Assembly: GCA_017940005.1 (NCBI GenBank)
Contig: JAGAZO010000020.1
Span: 124,001-188,000 of the forward strand
Source: Treponema sp.
GTDB taxonomy: Bacteria; Spirochaetota; Spirochaetia; Treponematales; Treponemataceae
Direction: 5' to 3'
DNA: 64,000 nt
In this document: positions 9,003-17,954 of the stretch, in pieces
Layout of the letters: every line of letters starts with the position of its first letter
Position numbering within the stretch: the first letter of the stretch is position 1
The notes under the pieces: generated by a model
What the model was told of the DNA's origin: nothing
Database searches by the model: none
Seen by the model: the letters and a program-made list of their open reading frames with translations, nothing else
Translations under genes and position numbers: made by a program

Positions 9003-10064
9003 ATGAAAATCGCTGTTGACTGCCGCATGTTCGGCGCAAGCGGCATAGGCGCATACATAGAAGCGCTCGTGCCGTTTTTCCTTGCAAAGCACGATTGCGT
9101 GCTCATTGGAACTATGCATGAACTTGCACAATATAAAAGCAAAGCGGAAATCTGCGAATGTAGCGTCAAGCCGTTTTCGCTCAAAGAGCTGCTTGCCTTT
9201 CCGCGCACGCTGCGCAAAAAAATCAACTCGTGCGACATCTACTACACGCCGTACTGCAACATTCCGTGCGGCATAACGATTCCTATTTACACGACAATCC
9301 ACGACATAGTGTTTCTCGACATGCCAGAATTAACGTCGCGACTTGGCGTTGCAGTGCGCAGATTTTTTTATCAGCGCGCAGTAAATAAATCGCGCGTGCT
9401 TTTCACTGTATCGAAATTTTCCGCCTCACGCATACGTGAAAAACTGAACTGCAAAAATCTTTCTATAATCGTAACATATAGCGCGCTTCCGCAGCATTTC
9501 TCCTCGAAACATTCTCAAGATGTACAAAAAAATGCACAGATTCTCTATGTAGGCAACATAAAAAAGCACAAAGGGCTGCATGTTTTGCTTGCGGCATTCA
9601 AAAAAGCGCAACAACGCGGGCTAATTGCAAAACTTGTCATAGTGGGAAGCGCGGACAATTTCCGCACAAGCGACACAACAATCATGCAAGAGATAGATGC
9701 ATTGCCACGTGATTCAGTGCATTTTACCGGTCATATTTCTGACGATGAGCTGCGGGATTTATACGCGCAATCGCGCCTGCTTGTGCAACCGTCGCTCTAC
9801 GAAGGGTTTGGGCTTCCGCCGCTTGAAGCCATGTCGCTCGGCACGCGCGCGCTCATATCAGACATTCCCGTGTTCAAAGAGATATATGGCAGCTTTCCCG
9901 TGACGTTTTTTGCATCTGGCAACGACGATGATTTGGCAAGCAAAATGATTGCATGCATGAATGACACGATGCCGCTCCCAGAAATCGACAATGTGTATTC
10001 ATTTGAAAGAACGTCGAGCATCATATTCGCTGCGTTTTCATTTTACAATAGACCTGTTTTCTGA
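9003..10064 (+). CDS. Glycosyltransferase, GT4 family
   Basis: About 353 residues. The first ATG (MKIAVDCRMFGASGIGAY) is preferred over an in-frame TTG nine bases earlier, because it gives the usual GT-B N-terminal strand and a Gly-rich loop. The C-terminal half has the GT4 nucleotide-sugar signature: LYVGNIKKHKGLHVLLAAF and SLYEGFGLPPLEAMSLG with the E-x7-E pair. It should transfer a sugar at the cytoplasmic face during envelope polysaccharide synthesis; donor and acceptor cannot be read. The nearby second GT4 gene, sugar-phosphate transferase and outer-membrane proteins support a surface-glycan role. Confidence 0.85.
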   Translation: MKIAVDCRMFGASGIGAYIEALVPFFLAKHDCVLIGTMHELAQYKSKAEICECSVKPFSLKELLAFPRTLRKKINSCDIYYTPYCNIPCGITIPIYTTIHDIVFLDMPELTSRLGVAVRRFFYQRAVNKSRVLFTVSKFSASRIREKLNCKNLSIIVTYSALPQHFSSKHSQDVQKNAQILYVGNIKKHKGLHVLLAAFKKAQQRGLIAKLVIVGSADNFRTSDTTIMQEIDALPRDSVHFTGHISDDELRDLYAQSRLLVQPSLYEGFGLPPLEAMSLGTRALISDIPVFKEIYGSFPVTFFASGNDDDLASKMIACMNDTMPLPEIDNVYSFERTSSIIFAAFSFYNRPVF

Positions 10065-10152
10065 AAACGAGGTTTCCGAACAAATTTAATGCATAGCCGA
10101 TTGCAATACGGTGCACTTCACGGAGTGCGCGCCGTGTTCCATCTGCGTCATA

Positions 10153-10182
10153 TTGACTGCTTTTTTACTTACTTGCTATAAT
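10153..10182 (+). promoter_or_regulatory. Sigma70-type promoter, probably leaderless
   Basis: TTGACT (10153-10158), 18-bp spacer, perfect TATAAT (10177-10182), then 6 bp to an ATG at 10189. The stretch 10065-10152 upstream holds a small hairpin-forming sequence (GCACTTCACGGAGTGC) and a short match to repeat family C (GCCGATTGCAATACGG), but no gene that I can see. Confidence 0.65.
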
Positions 10183-10188
10183 CGCTTC

Positions 10189-10372
10189 ATGGCAGACTAT
10201 ATTGTGGAGCTTATTTCCCGCTCCCCTGTTCTTTCTGCATGTGAAAAGAACATGCGCAGCGCGTGCAGATGAAGCGATTGTAGTTTCTGAAAATGAAACA
10301 TATAAAATCCAAGAGCTGCATCTGCCAATCTATCATGCGCTGTGTTTGCAGCTTGAGGAGCGGTTTTTCTAA
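10189..10372 (+). pseudogene. Small unknown gene with one frameshift
   Basis: The frame from the ATG at 10189 (MADYIVELISRSPVLSACEK...) stops at 10272, but the next frame continues smoothly (RADEAIVVSENETYKIQELH...) to a TAA at 10370. Removing one base near 10255-10262 gives a protein of about 60 residues with codon use like the neighbours. A good promoter lies 6 bp upstream. No family is recognised. It may be a real small gene with a sequencing error, a decayed gene, or chance. Confidence 0.4.
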
Positions 10373-10389
10373 TATATTTGGAGGCTATC

Positions 10390-10998
10390 ATGAACCATAC
10401 AAAAAAAATCATGCTGCTTGGCTCGCTCGCGCTTTGCGCATGTCTCTTTGCGGCAGAAAAATACAACTACTATGAATCTGCGCCAGATGAAGACGCCCCT
10501 TCGAGCAACAGCGAGTTCGACATCGATGCAGAAATTGAGGAAGATTATTTTGGAAGCGATCCCGCAGAAGGCTACTGGATTGCGACAAATCAGCGTACGG
10601 GACAGCCGTTGTGCGGCTGGTACATGTACATGCAAGACGGCGTCCTGTACGGCGAGATTCTCTCTGCTACCGGAGCGACAGCAGAAACTGTCGCAAAAAA
10701 AGCGCACAAGTCGTACCCGCAGTTTCCATTTGAAGGCAAGCCTAACGCGCGCCCGTATTTTACCACGTGGATGTACGGCTTAAAGCGCAAAAGCGAAGGC
10801 AAATGGGTGCGCGGCTACATCATCAATCCAGATGACGGCGCCTGCTTCCGCTGCAACATCACGTACTGCAAAGCTGACGGTGAAAAATACAAGCGCGACT
10901 ATCTCAAAATGCGCGGCTCGCTGCGCGGCCTTACATTTTTAGGCGTTACGCAAAAGTGGCCTGCGGCAACATTTGAAGAAGCATCGTCCATAAAATAA
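10390..10998 (+). CDS. DUF2147 family exported protein
   Basis: 203 residues from the ATG at 10390, which has GGAGG five bases upstream; an in-frame TTG at 10378 is too early. An N-terminal hydrophobic signal (IMLLGSLALCACLFAAE) is followed by an acidic low-complexity linker to about residue 60, then a DUF2147 domain: EGYWIATNQRTGQPLCGWYM, QDGVLYGEI, WMYGLKRKSEGKWVRGYIIN and a final RGSLRGLTFLGVTQKW. The family is periplasmic or secreted, of unknown biochemical role. Whether the Cys in the signal is lipidated is unclear. Confidence 0.75.
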   Translation: MNHTKKIMLLGSLALCACLFAAEKYNYYESAPDEDAPSSNSEFDIDAEIEEDYFGSDPAEGYWIATNQRTGQPLCGWYMYMQDGVLYGEILSATGATAETVAKKAHKSYPQFPFEGKPNARPYFTTWMYGLKRKSEGKWVRGYIINPDDGACFRCNITYCKADGEKYKRDYLKMRGSLRGLTFLGVTQKWPAATFEEASSIK

Positions 10999-11061
10999 AA
11001 CCGACGCACATGACGCGCGCCAATGCAGCTTGCACGGAAAGGCGCGCAAGACGGAGGACGC

Positions 11062-12189
11062 ATGAAAGTTGCAATCGTTCACGACTGGCTTGTCACATAC
11101 GGCGGAGCTGAATCTGTCGTAGAATCGATGCTCAAGCTGTTTCCCGACGCAGACATCTACACGCTCGTCTACGACAAAAAGCGCATGGGCGCGCACTTTG
11201 CAGAAAACCGCATCTTTACAAGCTCGCTACAAAAGCTGCCGTTCTCGTCAAAGCTCTACACAAAATTATTAAAGTTCATGCCAAAAGCGTTTGAGTCGTT
11301 TGACTTTTCCGCGTACAATCTTGTCATATGCTCGTCATCATCGTGCGCAAAAGGAGTCATCACGCCGCCCGCCGTTCCGCACATAGCATACATCCACACG
11401 CCCATGCGCTACGCGTGGGATTTATTTTTCGACTACAAAAAGCGAAGCTCCGCACTCACGCGCTTTTTCATGGACAAGTGGATGGGACAAATCAGAATGT
11501 GGGACTATGTTTCGAGCGCGCGCATAGATGTGCTCATTGCAAACTCTAACTACATCGCCCGCCGCATAAAAAAATTCTGGGGGCGGGAATCAACAGTGCT
11601 CTACCCGCCCGTGCATCTTGAACGATTTGCTCCAGTGCAAAAGCCCGCGCGCGACTACTATGTTGCGTTCTCACGCCTTGTGCCGTACAAGCGCATCGAC
11701 ATAGCAGTTGACGCATGCAAAATGCTCGGCAAAACGCTTGTCGTTATCGGAAACGGCAGCGAAGAGAAAAAGCTCAAAGCGCGTGCGCATGGAGCGGACA
11801 TCACGTTTACTGGACGCATACCTGATGAAGCTGTGCGCGCATATCTTCAAAACTGCCGTGCGCTGCTTTTTTGCGCGGAAGAAGATTTCGGTATTGTGCC
11901 GCTCGAAGCACAGGCGTGCGGGCGGCCTGTCATAGCGTTTGGAAAAGGCGGCGCGCTTGAAACAGTCAAAGACGGAAAGACAGGCGTATTCTTTGCAGAG
12001 CAGACAGCCGCTTCTCTTGCAGACGCGATTGCGCGCTTTGAAAAGCTCGACAATGCCGCCGCATTCAAACCTGCTGCAATCGTAAAGCATGCGCAGCATT
12101 TTTCTGAAGAAGCGTTTTTGCAGGGCTTTAGCGCCGCTATACAAACGGCTCTTGCAAAAAACGACGCATTTCATACAACAAAGAAGTAA
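11062..12189 (+). CDS. Glycosyltransferase, GT4 family (WbaZ-like)
   Basis: 375 residues from the ATG at 11062, chosen because GGAGG lies seven bases upstream and the product begins with the GT-B strand MKVAIVHDWLVTYGGAE; the frame is open for 13 more codons. The middle contains HIAYIHTPMRYAWDLFFDY, typical of WbaZ/mannosyltransferase-type GT4 enzymes, and the C-terminal half has FSRLVPYKRIDIAVDACK and EEDFGIVPLEAQACGRPV. It is followed by the polyprenyl-phosphate sugar transferase 61 bp downstream, so it probably adds a later sugar in the same lipid-linked glycan. The sugar specificity is not readable. Confidence 0.85.
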   Translation: MKVAIVHDWLVTYGGAESVVESMLKLFPDADIYTLVYDKKRMGAHFAENRIFTSSLQKLPFSSKLYTKLLKFMPKAFESFDFSAYNLVICSSSSCAKGVITPPAVPHIAYIHTPMRYAWDLFFDYKKRSSALTRFFMDKWMGQIRMWDYVSSARIDVLIANSNYIARRIKKFWGRESTVLYPPVHLERFAPVQKPARDYYVAFSRLVPYKRIDIAVDACKMLGKTLVVIGNGSEEKKLKARAHGADITFTGRIPDEAVRAYLQNCRALLFCAEEDFGIVPLEAQACGRPVIAFGKGGALETVKDGKTGVFFAEQTAASLADAIARFEKLDNAAAFKPAAIVKHAQHFSEEAFLQGFSAAIQTALAKNDAFHTTKK

Positions 12190-12250
12190 TTAAAAAATAA
12201 TTTCCTATAGACAGCATTATTTTTTTACTATAAAATGAAATAACCTCATT

Positions 12251-13678
12251 ATGACTATTAATGAATTTTTAATATATTATAAACAACATTTCCATCGAAC
12301 AAGTTCTTTTCTATCGGGAACTGTGCTTATGCTTGTTGATGCTGTTGCGCTCATGCTTAGCATTGGTACAAGTTTTTTTATCATAAACGCAATCAATAAT
12401 TCATTTATCAATTTTCGTTCTTTTGTCACATACAGCGTCTATCTGCCGCTTATCTTCATCGTGTTTTATGTCGCAGGACTGTATCCCGGCATTATGACTT
12501 CTCCTGTTGAAGAGATAAAGCGGTTCTGTCTATGCACGTTTTTTAGTTTTGCTGGCATTGCCATAAGCATCTTTATTGATGATAATGAAGATCGAATCGC
12601 TGTAGCGATTGCACTTTTACTTGCAGTTCCCATTGCCACATTTTTTTTACCTATTGCGCGGCAAATCATGCGCACCATATTTGCGCGTTTCCGCTGGTGG
12701 GGACTTCCTGCCGTCATATATTGCACAGGGGCAAGCGGTGATGAAGTAGTAAAACGCATGCTCAAATATCCCGCAATTGGATACAGACCAACGCTCATCA
12801 TAGACAGCGCAGCAAAAAAAAAGAACGAATATAACGGTATTCCTGTCTTTGCGCCAAGTAAAGAACTGCTGCAAATCATCCATAACATAAACATAAAAGT
12901 GGCCATTCTCTGCGACTATCAGGCAGACGTGTTTGAGATAATGCAATCATACCGCTACACAATCACTGTGTCTAAAAGCCAAGATATGCTTATATTTGGT
13001 TCTCCGCAACTCAAAGATATAGGAGGCATTGTAGGTCTCGCCTCAACGCATCACCTTACGCAAAAAGGCAGCCTTATGAGCAAGCGGATTCTCGACATTG
13101 CATTTATTATTCTTTCGCTGCCGCTCGTGTTGCCGCTGTGTGTCATTATCGGCATCGTTGTAAAAATCACTTCGCCAGGTCCCATATTTTATGGCCATAC
13201 ACGCGTCGGCAAGAATAGAAAGCCACTCAAATGTTGGAAATTCCGTTCTATGTACAAGGATGCGGACGAGCAGCTCGACAAACTGCTCTCGCAAAGCCCA
13301 GAAATGCGTGCACAATGGGAAAAAGAGCGGAAGTTTGTCGATGACCCGCGCATCACTCCATTTGGAAAATTCCTGCGAAAAACAAGTCTTGACGAATTGC
13401 CGCAGCTGTGGAACATATTTTTAGGACAGATGAGTTTTATAGGACCGCGCCCTGTTACAGAGGGTGAGCTCATAAAATACGGCAACAATGTGGACTATAT
13501 ACTTTCTGTTACACCTGGACTTTCCGGCATGTGGCAGACTTCGGGCAGGAGCGATACAGAATATGAAGAACGCATTACGCTCGACACCTATTACATACAA
13601 AACTGGTCTGTGTGGCTCGATGTATGGCTTATAATAAAAACAATATGGGTTGTGTTAAAAGGCAAAGGTGCATATTGA
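12251..13678 (+). CDS. Polyprenyl glycosylphosphotransferase (WbaP/WcaJ type)
   Basis: 475 residues. Four to five membrane helices in the first 140 residues are followed by a Rossmann-like CoA-binding-type domain (AVIYCTGASGDEVVKRML) and then the bacterial sugar transferase domain from about residue 270: KRILDIAFIILSLPLVLPL, SPGPIFYGHTRVGKN, WKFRSMYKDAD, LRKTSLDELPQLWNIFLGQM, SFIGPRPV and TPGLSGMWQTSGRSD. These enzymes move a sugar-1-phosphate from a nucleotide onto undecaprenyl phosphate and so begin O-antigen or capsule units. The stop codon overlaps the next ATG by one base, tying it to the barrel protein at 13678. Confidence 0.92.
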   Translation: MTINEFLIYYKQHFHRTSSFLSGTVLMLVDAVALMLSIGTSFFIINAINNSFINFRSFVTYSVYLPLIFIVFYVAGLYPGIMTSPVEEIKRFCLCTFFSFAGIAISIFIDDNEDRIAVAIALLLAVPIATFFLPIARQIMRTIFARFRWWGLPAVIYCTGASGDEVVKRMLKYPAIGYRPTLIIDSAAKKKNEYNGIPVFAPSKELLQIIHNINIKVAILCDYQADVFEIMQSYRYTITVSKSQDMLIFGSPQLKDIGGIVGLASTHHLTQKGSLMSKRILDIAFIILSLPLVLPLCVIIGIVVKITSPGPIFYGHTRVGKNRKPLKCWKFRSMYKDADEQLDKLLSQSPEMRAQWEKERKFVDDPRITPFGKFLRKTSLDELPQLWNIFLGQMSFIGPRPVTEGELIKYGNNVDYILSVTPGLSGMWQTSGRSDTEYEERITLDTYYIQNWSVWLDVWLIIKTIWVVLKGKGAY

Positions 13679-15213
13679 TGAAAAAATTATTATCTATGGC
13701 AATTGTATCCTTTCTTTTGCTCACGCCTATTTTTTCACTTTCCTATCGCATTACATCTGTCACATACAATATAAAAGGAAAAACAAAGGCATACGCAGTT
13801 GACAGAACTGTCAAAATTGACACGACAACTGTATTTGCAGATGAAGAATCTCTCGACGCGTATATAAAAGATTACAAGCAACGACTTGAAAACACGCGCA
13901 TGTTTGATGAAGTAATCGTTGAGTATACAACAGCACTTTCAGACGAAGAGCCTGAACTGTATCTTGTAATCATCACTGCGACACTCGACGACTCGTTTCA
14001 TTTCATCGGTGCACCATATCCAAAATACGATTCAAACGACGGCTTTGAGTTGAAGCTAAAAATGAAAGATACAAACTTTTTAGGCACAATGAACGAAATG
14101 ACGAGTGACCTTAACCTTGCATTCGTGCGCAACAATGAAGACGATTCCATGAAAAAAATCATCGATGACATGGGGCTATCGTTTGGTTTCAGCTTTAACT
14201 TTGACTTGCCGTTTTCACTTTTTTCACTCGATGCTACATGGACAAACAAGCACAAGCTTTCATATACAATAGGTCACACCTCCCCTGAATGGGATTTTTC
14301 TACAGGGCTTGACTTTTCCGTGCCACTTGGTTCACGGTGCTCTGCAAATTTTTCATTTGCCCAAAAATTTACCCGCGATTTTGACTATAAAAAATACAAC
14401 GATGATATATTCTTTGCAGAACTCGCCACCATATCGCTTCCCATTGTCCTTCAGAAAATTGAAAACTGGGGCAATGTTAATTATTCACCGTATATAAGCG
14501 GCACATATTATTGGGACTTTAACGGCATCAATAAAAACAACCCTGATCTGACAGGTCCCCGCGTTACAATCGGACAGACCATTTCAACATCGCGCATAGA
14601 CTGGAAAAATAATCTCCGTACGGGGCTTTCACTTTCGACGACGCAATCGTTTACATACAATACTCAAAAAGAAGAGCTTGCGCCAAAATTCTCTGCAGAG
14701 CTTAAAGCATTCAAAGGGTTTAAGTATGCGGGCTTTTGCTCCGACATATATTTCTTTGTCGGCGCGAACACTACGGAAAATATCGGCTCGCGACTGCGCG
14801 GCATACGCGACGGTCAGTATTTCAGCAGTTCTTCAGGACGCAGCGGCTCAAAAGCGTGCGACACTACAGGCGCGCTCGTAATAAATTTAGATTTGCCCAT
14901 TCACATATTTTCAACGCATTTTACGAAGAACAGAATTTTGCGCAAGCTCAATTTTGAAGTGCAGCTCTCGCCATTTATTGATTTTGCGCTCCACAACAAC
15001 AAAGCCACAGATACGACATTTTCAATCAAGGATGGATTTTATGCCGCGGGCATGGAAATCGTTATGCATCTTGAAAGCTGGAAAAGCATTCAAGTACGCG
15101 GAAGCTTTGGCGTTGATGTTGGACGAGCTCTTTTTAAACGTTGGCTCAACACAAATTGGCGTAGCAACATATCGATATATGAAATAGCAGTCGGCATAGG
15201 CCTGCATTATTGA
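13678..15213 (+). CDS. Outer-membrane beta-barrel protein with a POTRA-like N-terminus
   Basis: 511 residues from the ATG at 13678 (MKKLLSMAIVSFLLLTPIFS, a signal peptide). The open frame extends 22 codons upstream into the sugar transferase gene, but only this start gives an export signal, and AAAGGTG lies upstream. Residues 22-115 have the pattern of a POTRA module (DAYIKDYKQRLENTRMFDEV, then LYLVIITATL); the rest is repeated Tyr/Phe-rich amphipathic strands as in Omp85/TamA-like barrels. A glycan or lipid export role is suggested by its coupling to the WbaP-like gene. It is shorter than BamA and does not look like a full BamA. Confidence 0.65.
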   Translation: MKKLLSMAIVSFLLLTPIFSLSYRITSVTYNIKGKTKAYAVDRTVKIDTTTVFADEESLDAYIKDYKQRLENTRMFDEVIVEYTTALSDEEPELYLVIITATLDDSFHFIGAPYPKYDSNDGFELKLKMKDTNFLGTMNEMTSDLNLAFVRNNEDDSMKKIIDDMGLSFGFSFNFDLPFSLFSLDATWTNKHKLSYTIGHTSPEWDFSTGLDFSVPLGSRCSANFSFAQKFTRDFDYKKYNDDIFFAELATISLPIVLQKIENWGNVNYSPYISGTYYWDFNGINKNNPDLTGPRVTIGQTISTSRIDWKNNLRTGLSLSTTQSFTYNTQKEELAPKFSAELKAFKGFKYAGFCSDIYFFVGANTTENIGSRLRGIRDGQYFSSSSGRSGSKACDTTGALVINLDLPIHIFSTHFTKNRILRKLNFEVQLSPFIDFALHNNKATDTTFSIKDGFYAAGMEIVMHLESWKSIQVRGSFGVDVGRALFKRWLNTNWRSNISIYEIAVGIGLHY

Positions 15214-15278
15214 TTCATGCGAGTTGTTACGCTTGGACTGCACAAAGCTTCAAAACAAACCAAGACGCTTTCAATGTG

Positions 15279-16397
15279 TCAGGGAGCGTTCTGCTCCGCA
15301 AGCGCACGCTGCGCATAATTTTTCCAAAAACTGTCGGGGACGCTTGCGGCAAGAGATGCGTATATGTCGTTCGCAAAAACGCTGTTTCCATCGCCGCGCA
15401 CTTTTACTGCAAAGTCGCAAAAGCCTTGCCACACGCGGTTCTGCTCAGCCCAGTCAACGATGTCGCCATACGCTGCCGTTTCGCGCAAAAAAGCAGATAA
15501 ATCAGCATACTCAAATTCAGGATTCCGTGCCTTTACCGCGTTATACATTTTGGTAAAACCTGTGAGAACGCCGAGCGCATTCGCTTTAAGCGCTTTTTCA
15601 TTCTCGCCTGCGCGCCCGTAATATTCAGAAAGCTTGAAATATGCAGGGAGCGATTTGTAGTCATCAGAGCGGAAAAGCGTGAAAAATTTTTCCATAGAGC
15701 CTGCGCTTTTGTTTCGTATGGTGAGCATCAGCGCGTCGTTGAAATTTTTGTTCTTAAAAAAACTGTCGTCGCTCAAAACAAGCAGCAAGTTTTTTTCATA
15801 ATTATCAAAATCATTCTCGATATATGCGATATTTGCCAAATCGTAGAGGATGTCGTACTGCTCGTCGCTCACATCGAGCAAGTATGCATTGCTCCACGCG
15901 TTTAAAAGATACTGCTTTGCAAGCGCGTACTCGCCTTCGAGCACATACACGCTGCCGACAAGCCAGTCAGCTTCCGGGTATGCGTTTCGCTTTGCAACAT
16001 AAGCAACCACTTCTGCGGCAGAATTATTAAAAAATGATGCAGTTTTTTGCCGCACGTATTTGTTGATTATTTCAATAGCATCGTAGTCTTCTCGCGTCTG
16101 CAAAACGGCAAGCACATCGGGAAGCGCGTCGTTTGCCCTGCGTACTTCTAGCGGCCGCAGTGAATTTTGCAGCGTGTATGTTTCCCACGCTATGAGCGTT
16201 TTTCGCGCCGTTTTAGCTTCTTCCGCATAGCGCAGCGCTGTGCCGTAGCCGCCGTTTCTGTATGCAACGCGCGCGCTGCGCAAAAGGCGAATGTCATCGG
16301 TAAGCGAGGAAGGCTTTTGAGGACGCACTTGCGAAAAAAGCGGCGCGCACAAAGCAGCGGACAAAATGATGATTGAAGCGCAGTGATTTTTTTTCAT
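15279..16397 (-). CDS. Exported helical-repeat (TPR-like) protein
   Basis: 372 residues with a signal peptide (IIILSAALCAPLFSQ) and then helical pairs of TPR type, e.g. RSARVAYRNGGYGTALRYAE and GSVYVLEGEYALAKQYLLNA. It begins 8 bp after ispG and is the last gene of the V-ATPase/ispG run, so it is probably cotranscribed. No specific function is recognised; periplasmic protein-protein contact is the likely role. The 65 bp to the convergent barrel gene contain no clear terminator. Confidence 0.65.
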   Translation of the reverse strand: MKKNHCASIIILSAALCAPLFSQVRPQKPSSLTDDIRLLRSARVAYRNGGYGTALRYAEEAKTARKTLIAWETYTLQNSLRPLEVRRANDALPDVLAVLQTREDYDAIEIINKYVRQKTASFFNNSAAEVVAYVAKRNAYPEADWLVGSVYVLEGEYALAKQYLLNAWSNAYLLDVSDEQYDILYDLANIAYIENDFDNYEKNLLLVLSDDSFFKNKNFNDALMLTIRNKSAGSMEKFFTLFRSDDYKSLPAYFKLSEYYGRAGENEKALKANALGVLTGFTKMYNAVKARNPEFEYADLSAFLRETAAYGDIVDWAEQNRVWQGFCDFAVKVRGDGNSVFANDIYASLAASVPDSFWKNYAQRALAEQNAP

Positions 16398-16405
16398 ACC
16401 AGCAC

Positions 16406-17491
16406 CTAGAGCGAATCTAATTCTTCTCTAAATACTTTATCGGCATCTTTTGCTGCAATCGTGCGTACTATTTTCCCTTTTTTAAAGATGATTGCTTTAT
16501 CGCCATTTCCGGCAATGCCTATATCCGCGTGCCTGCCTTCGCCAGGACCATTTACAACGCAGCCCATGACAGCGACAGTCACGTCTTTTTTCATTGCCAA
16601 AAGCTCATGCTGCCATTTCTCCACAAAGCCGTGCACGTCAAAGCCGAGCCTGCCGCAGCGCGGGCACGACACGATTTTTACGCCGCCCGCGCGCTTGCCG
16701 CATTCAGAGAGGATTTCACGAGCCGCAATCACTTCATTTTCAGGCGTGGAAGAAAGGCTTACGCGGATTGTAGCGCCTATGCCGTTTGCAAGCAGGCTGC
16801 TGAACGCAAGCGTGCTCTTCACAACGCCTGTGATGAGCGGACCTGCCTCCGTTACGCCTATGTGAAGCGGAATGTCGCTCTCTTTTGCAAACGCTTCGTT
16901 TGCTTCGATTGTCTCTCTCACGCTCGAAGATTTCATGCTCACGACAACGTGGTCAAAATGCAGTTCCTCAAATACGCGGACTTCGCGAAACGCAGAACGC
17001 GCGAGTGCCTCCGCACGAGAAAGCGTTCCCGCTGCAACATGCGCTTCCAAATCTTTTGGCAAGCTGCCAGAATTGACGCCTATCCTGATTGCAACGCCGT
17101 TTTTCAAGCAGCCGTCTACTACAGCTTCCACGTTTTCGCGCTTTCCTATGTTGCCGGGATTTATGCGGATTGCCGCCACATTTCCCTTGAGGCACTCAAG
17201 CGCAAGGCGGTAGTCAAAATGAATGTCTGCAACGAGCGGCATGCTGCATTCAGCGGCAATGGCAACGAGCGCGTGCGCGCTTTCCCTGTCTGGAACGGCA
17301 AAGCGCAAAATGTCGCAGCCAAGCGTTTGAAGCGTTGCAATTTTTTGAAGAAGCTCGCCGCGCTTTTTTTCATCAGCGTCAAGACCGACAATGCTCTCTT
17401 TCCACATTGTCTGAATGGAAACAGGCGCATCGCCACCAACAGCAATGCGCCTTGTTGTGCCTTTTCCGCCGAGATATACTTTGCGTGTCAT
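16406..17491 (-). CDS. ispG: 4-hydroxy-3-methylbut-2-en-1-yl diphosphate synthase (flavodoxin)
   Basis: 361 residues. IspG converts methylerythritol cyclodiphosphate to HMBPP in the non-mevalonate isoprenoid pathway, using a 4Fe-4S cluster. The TIM-barrel part has VSIQTMWKESI, LGCDILRFAVPD, VADIHFDYRLAL and IRINPGNIGKRE. The C-terminal cluster motifs are SCPRCGRLGFD (Cys near 271 and 274) and GCVVNGPGE (Cys near 310). Only 21 bp separate it from atpK, so it is probably transcribed with the V-ATPase genes. Length and motifs are normal for the short bacterial form. Confidence 0.95.
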   Translation of the reverse strand: MTRKVYLGGKGTTRRIAVGGDAPVSIQTMWKESIVGLDADEKKRGELLQKIATLQTLGCDILRFAVPDRESAHALVAIAAECSMPLVADIHFDYRLALECLKGNVAAIRINPGNIGKRENVEAVVDGCLKNGVAIRIGVNSGSLPKDLEAHVAAGTLSRAEALARSAFREVRVFEELHFDHVVVSMKSSSVRETIEANEAFAKESDIPLHIGVTEAGPLITGVVKSTLAFSSLLANGIGATIRVSLSSTPENEVIAAREILSECGKRAGGVKIVSCPRCGRLGFDVHGFVEKWQHELLAMKKDVTVAVMGCVVNGPGEGRHADIGIAGNGDKAIIFKKGKIVRTIAAKDADKVFREELDSL

Positions 17492-17512
17492 ACAAAAAAC
17501 AACGCGGCTTTT

Positions 17513-17941
17513 CTACAGCAGCAGCGCGATCATAGTAAATGCCATGGCGAACAATGCAACAGTTTCGCACAAGCCTACAACAGTAAGGTATTGAGAGAAA
17601 CCTTTGCCTGTTTCGCCAAATGCATCAGAAGCGGCTGCGCCTGCTTTTCCCTGTGCAACTGCCGACATCGCCATCGCAAGACCAGAAGCAAAACCGAGTC
17701 CGAGCAGTATAGCGGGATCGCGCGTGGAACTTTTCATAATCTGCATGAGCAGCAATCCGTAAATCGTCTGAGAAAGCGGAGCACCTGCAAAAATCGTAAG
17801 AAGCGCAGGAGCAGGCTTATTGTTCACATAGCAGCGTTTCCATGCGCCAATAGCACCTTGTCCCGCAATTCCAATTCCAATAGCAGAGCCAATACCGGCA
17901 AGCCCCATTACAACACCTGCACCAAGCATTCCAAAATTCAT
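17513..17941 (-). CDS. atpK: V-type ATP synthase subunit K (membrane rotor)
   Basis: 142 residues from the ATG at 17941, which has AAGGAG seven bases upstream; a longer frame to 18013 overlaps atpI and is rejected. The protein has four hydrophobic helices, rich in Gly and Ala (GAGVVMGLAGIGSAIGIGIA and LGLGFASGLAMAMSAVAQGK), as in duplicated V-type c-ring subunits, with a Glu in the last helix (VVGLCETVALFAM) as the ion-binding carboxylate. It forms the membrane ring turned by ion flow. Confidence 0.93.
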   Translation of the reverse strand: MNFGMLGAGVVMGLAGIGSAIGIGIAGQGAIGAWKRCYVNNKPAPALLTIFAGAPLSQTIYGLLLMQIMKSSTRDPAILLGLGFASGLAMAMSAVAQGKAGAAASDAFGETGKGFSQYLTVVGLCETVALFAMAFTMIALLL

Positions 17942-17954
17942 ACATAACTCCTTA

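Noticed and set aside
16529-17947. A 472-codon open frame on the plus strand
   Set aside because: It lies fully opposite ispG and atpK, has no domain, and is rich in His, Cys and Arg, as expected from the antisense of real codons.
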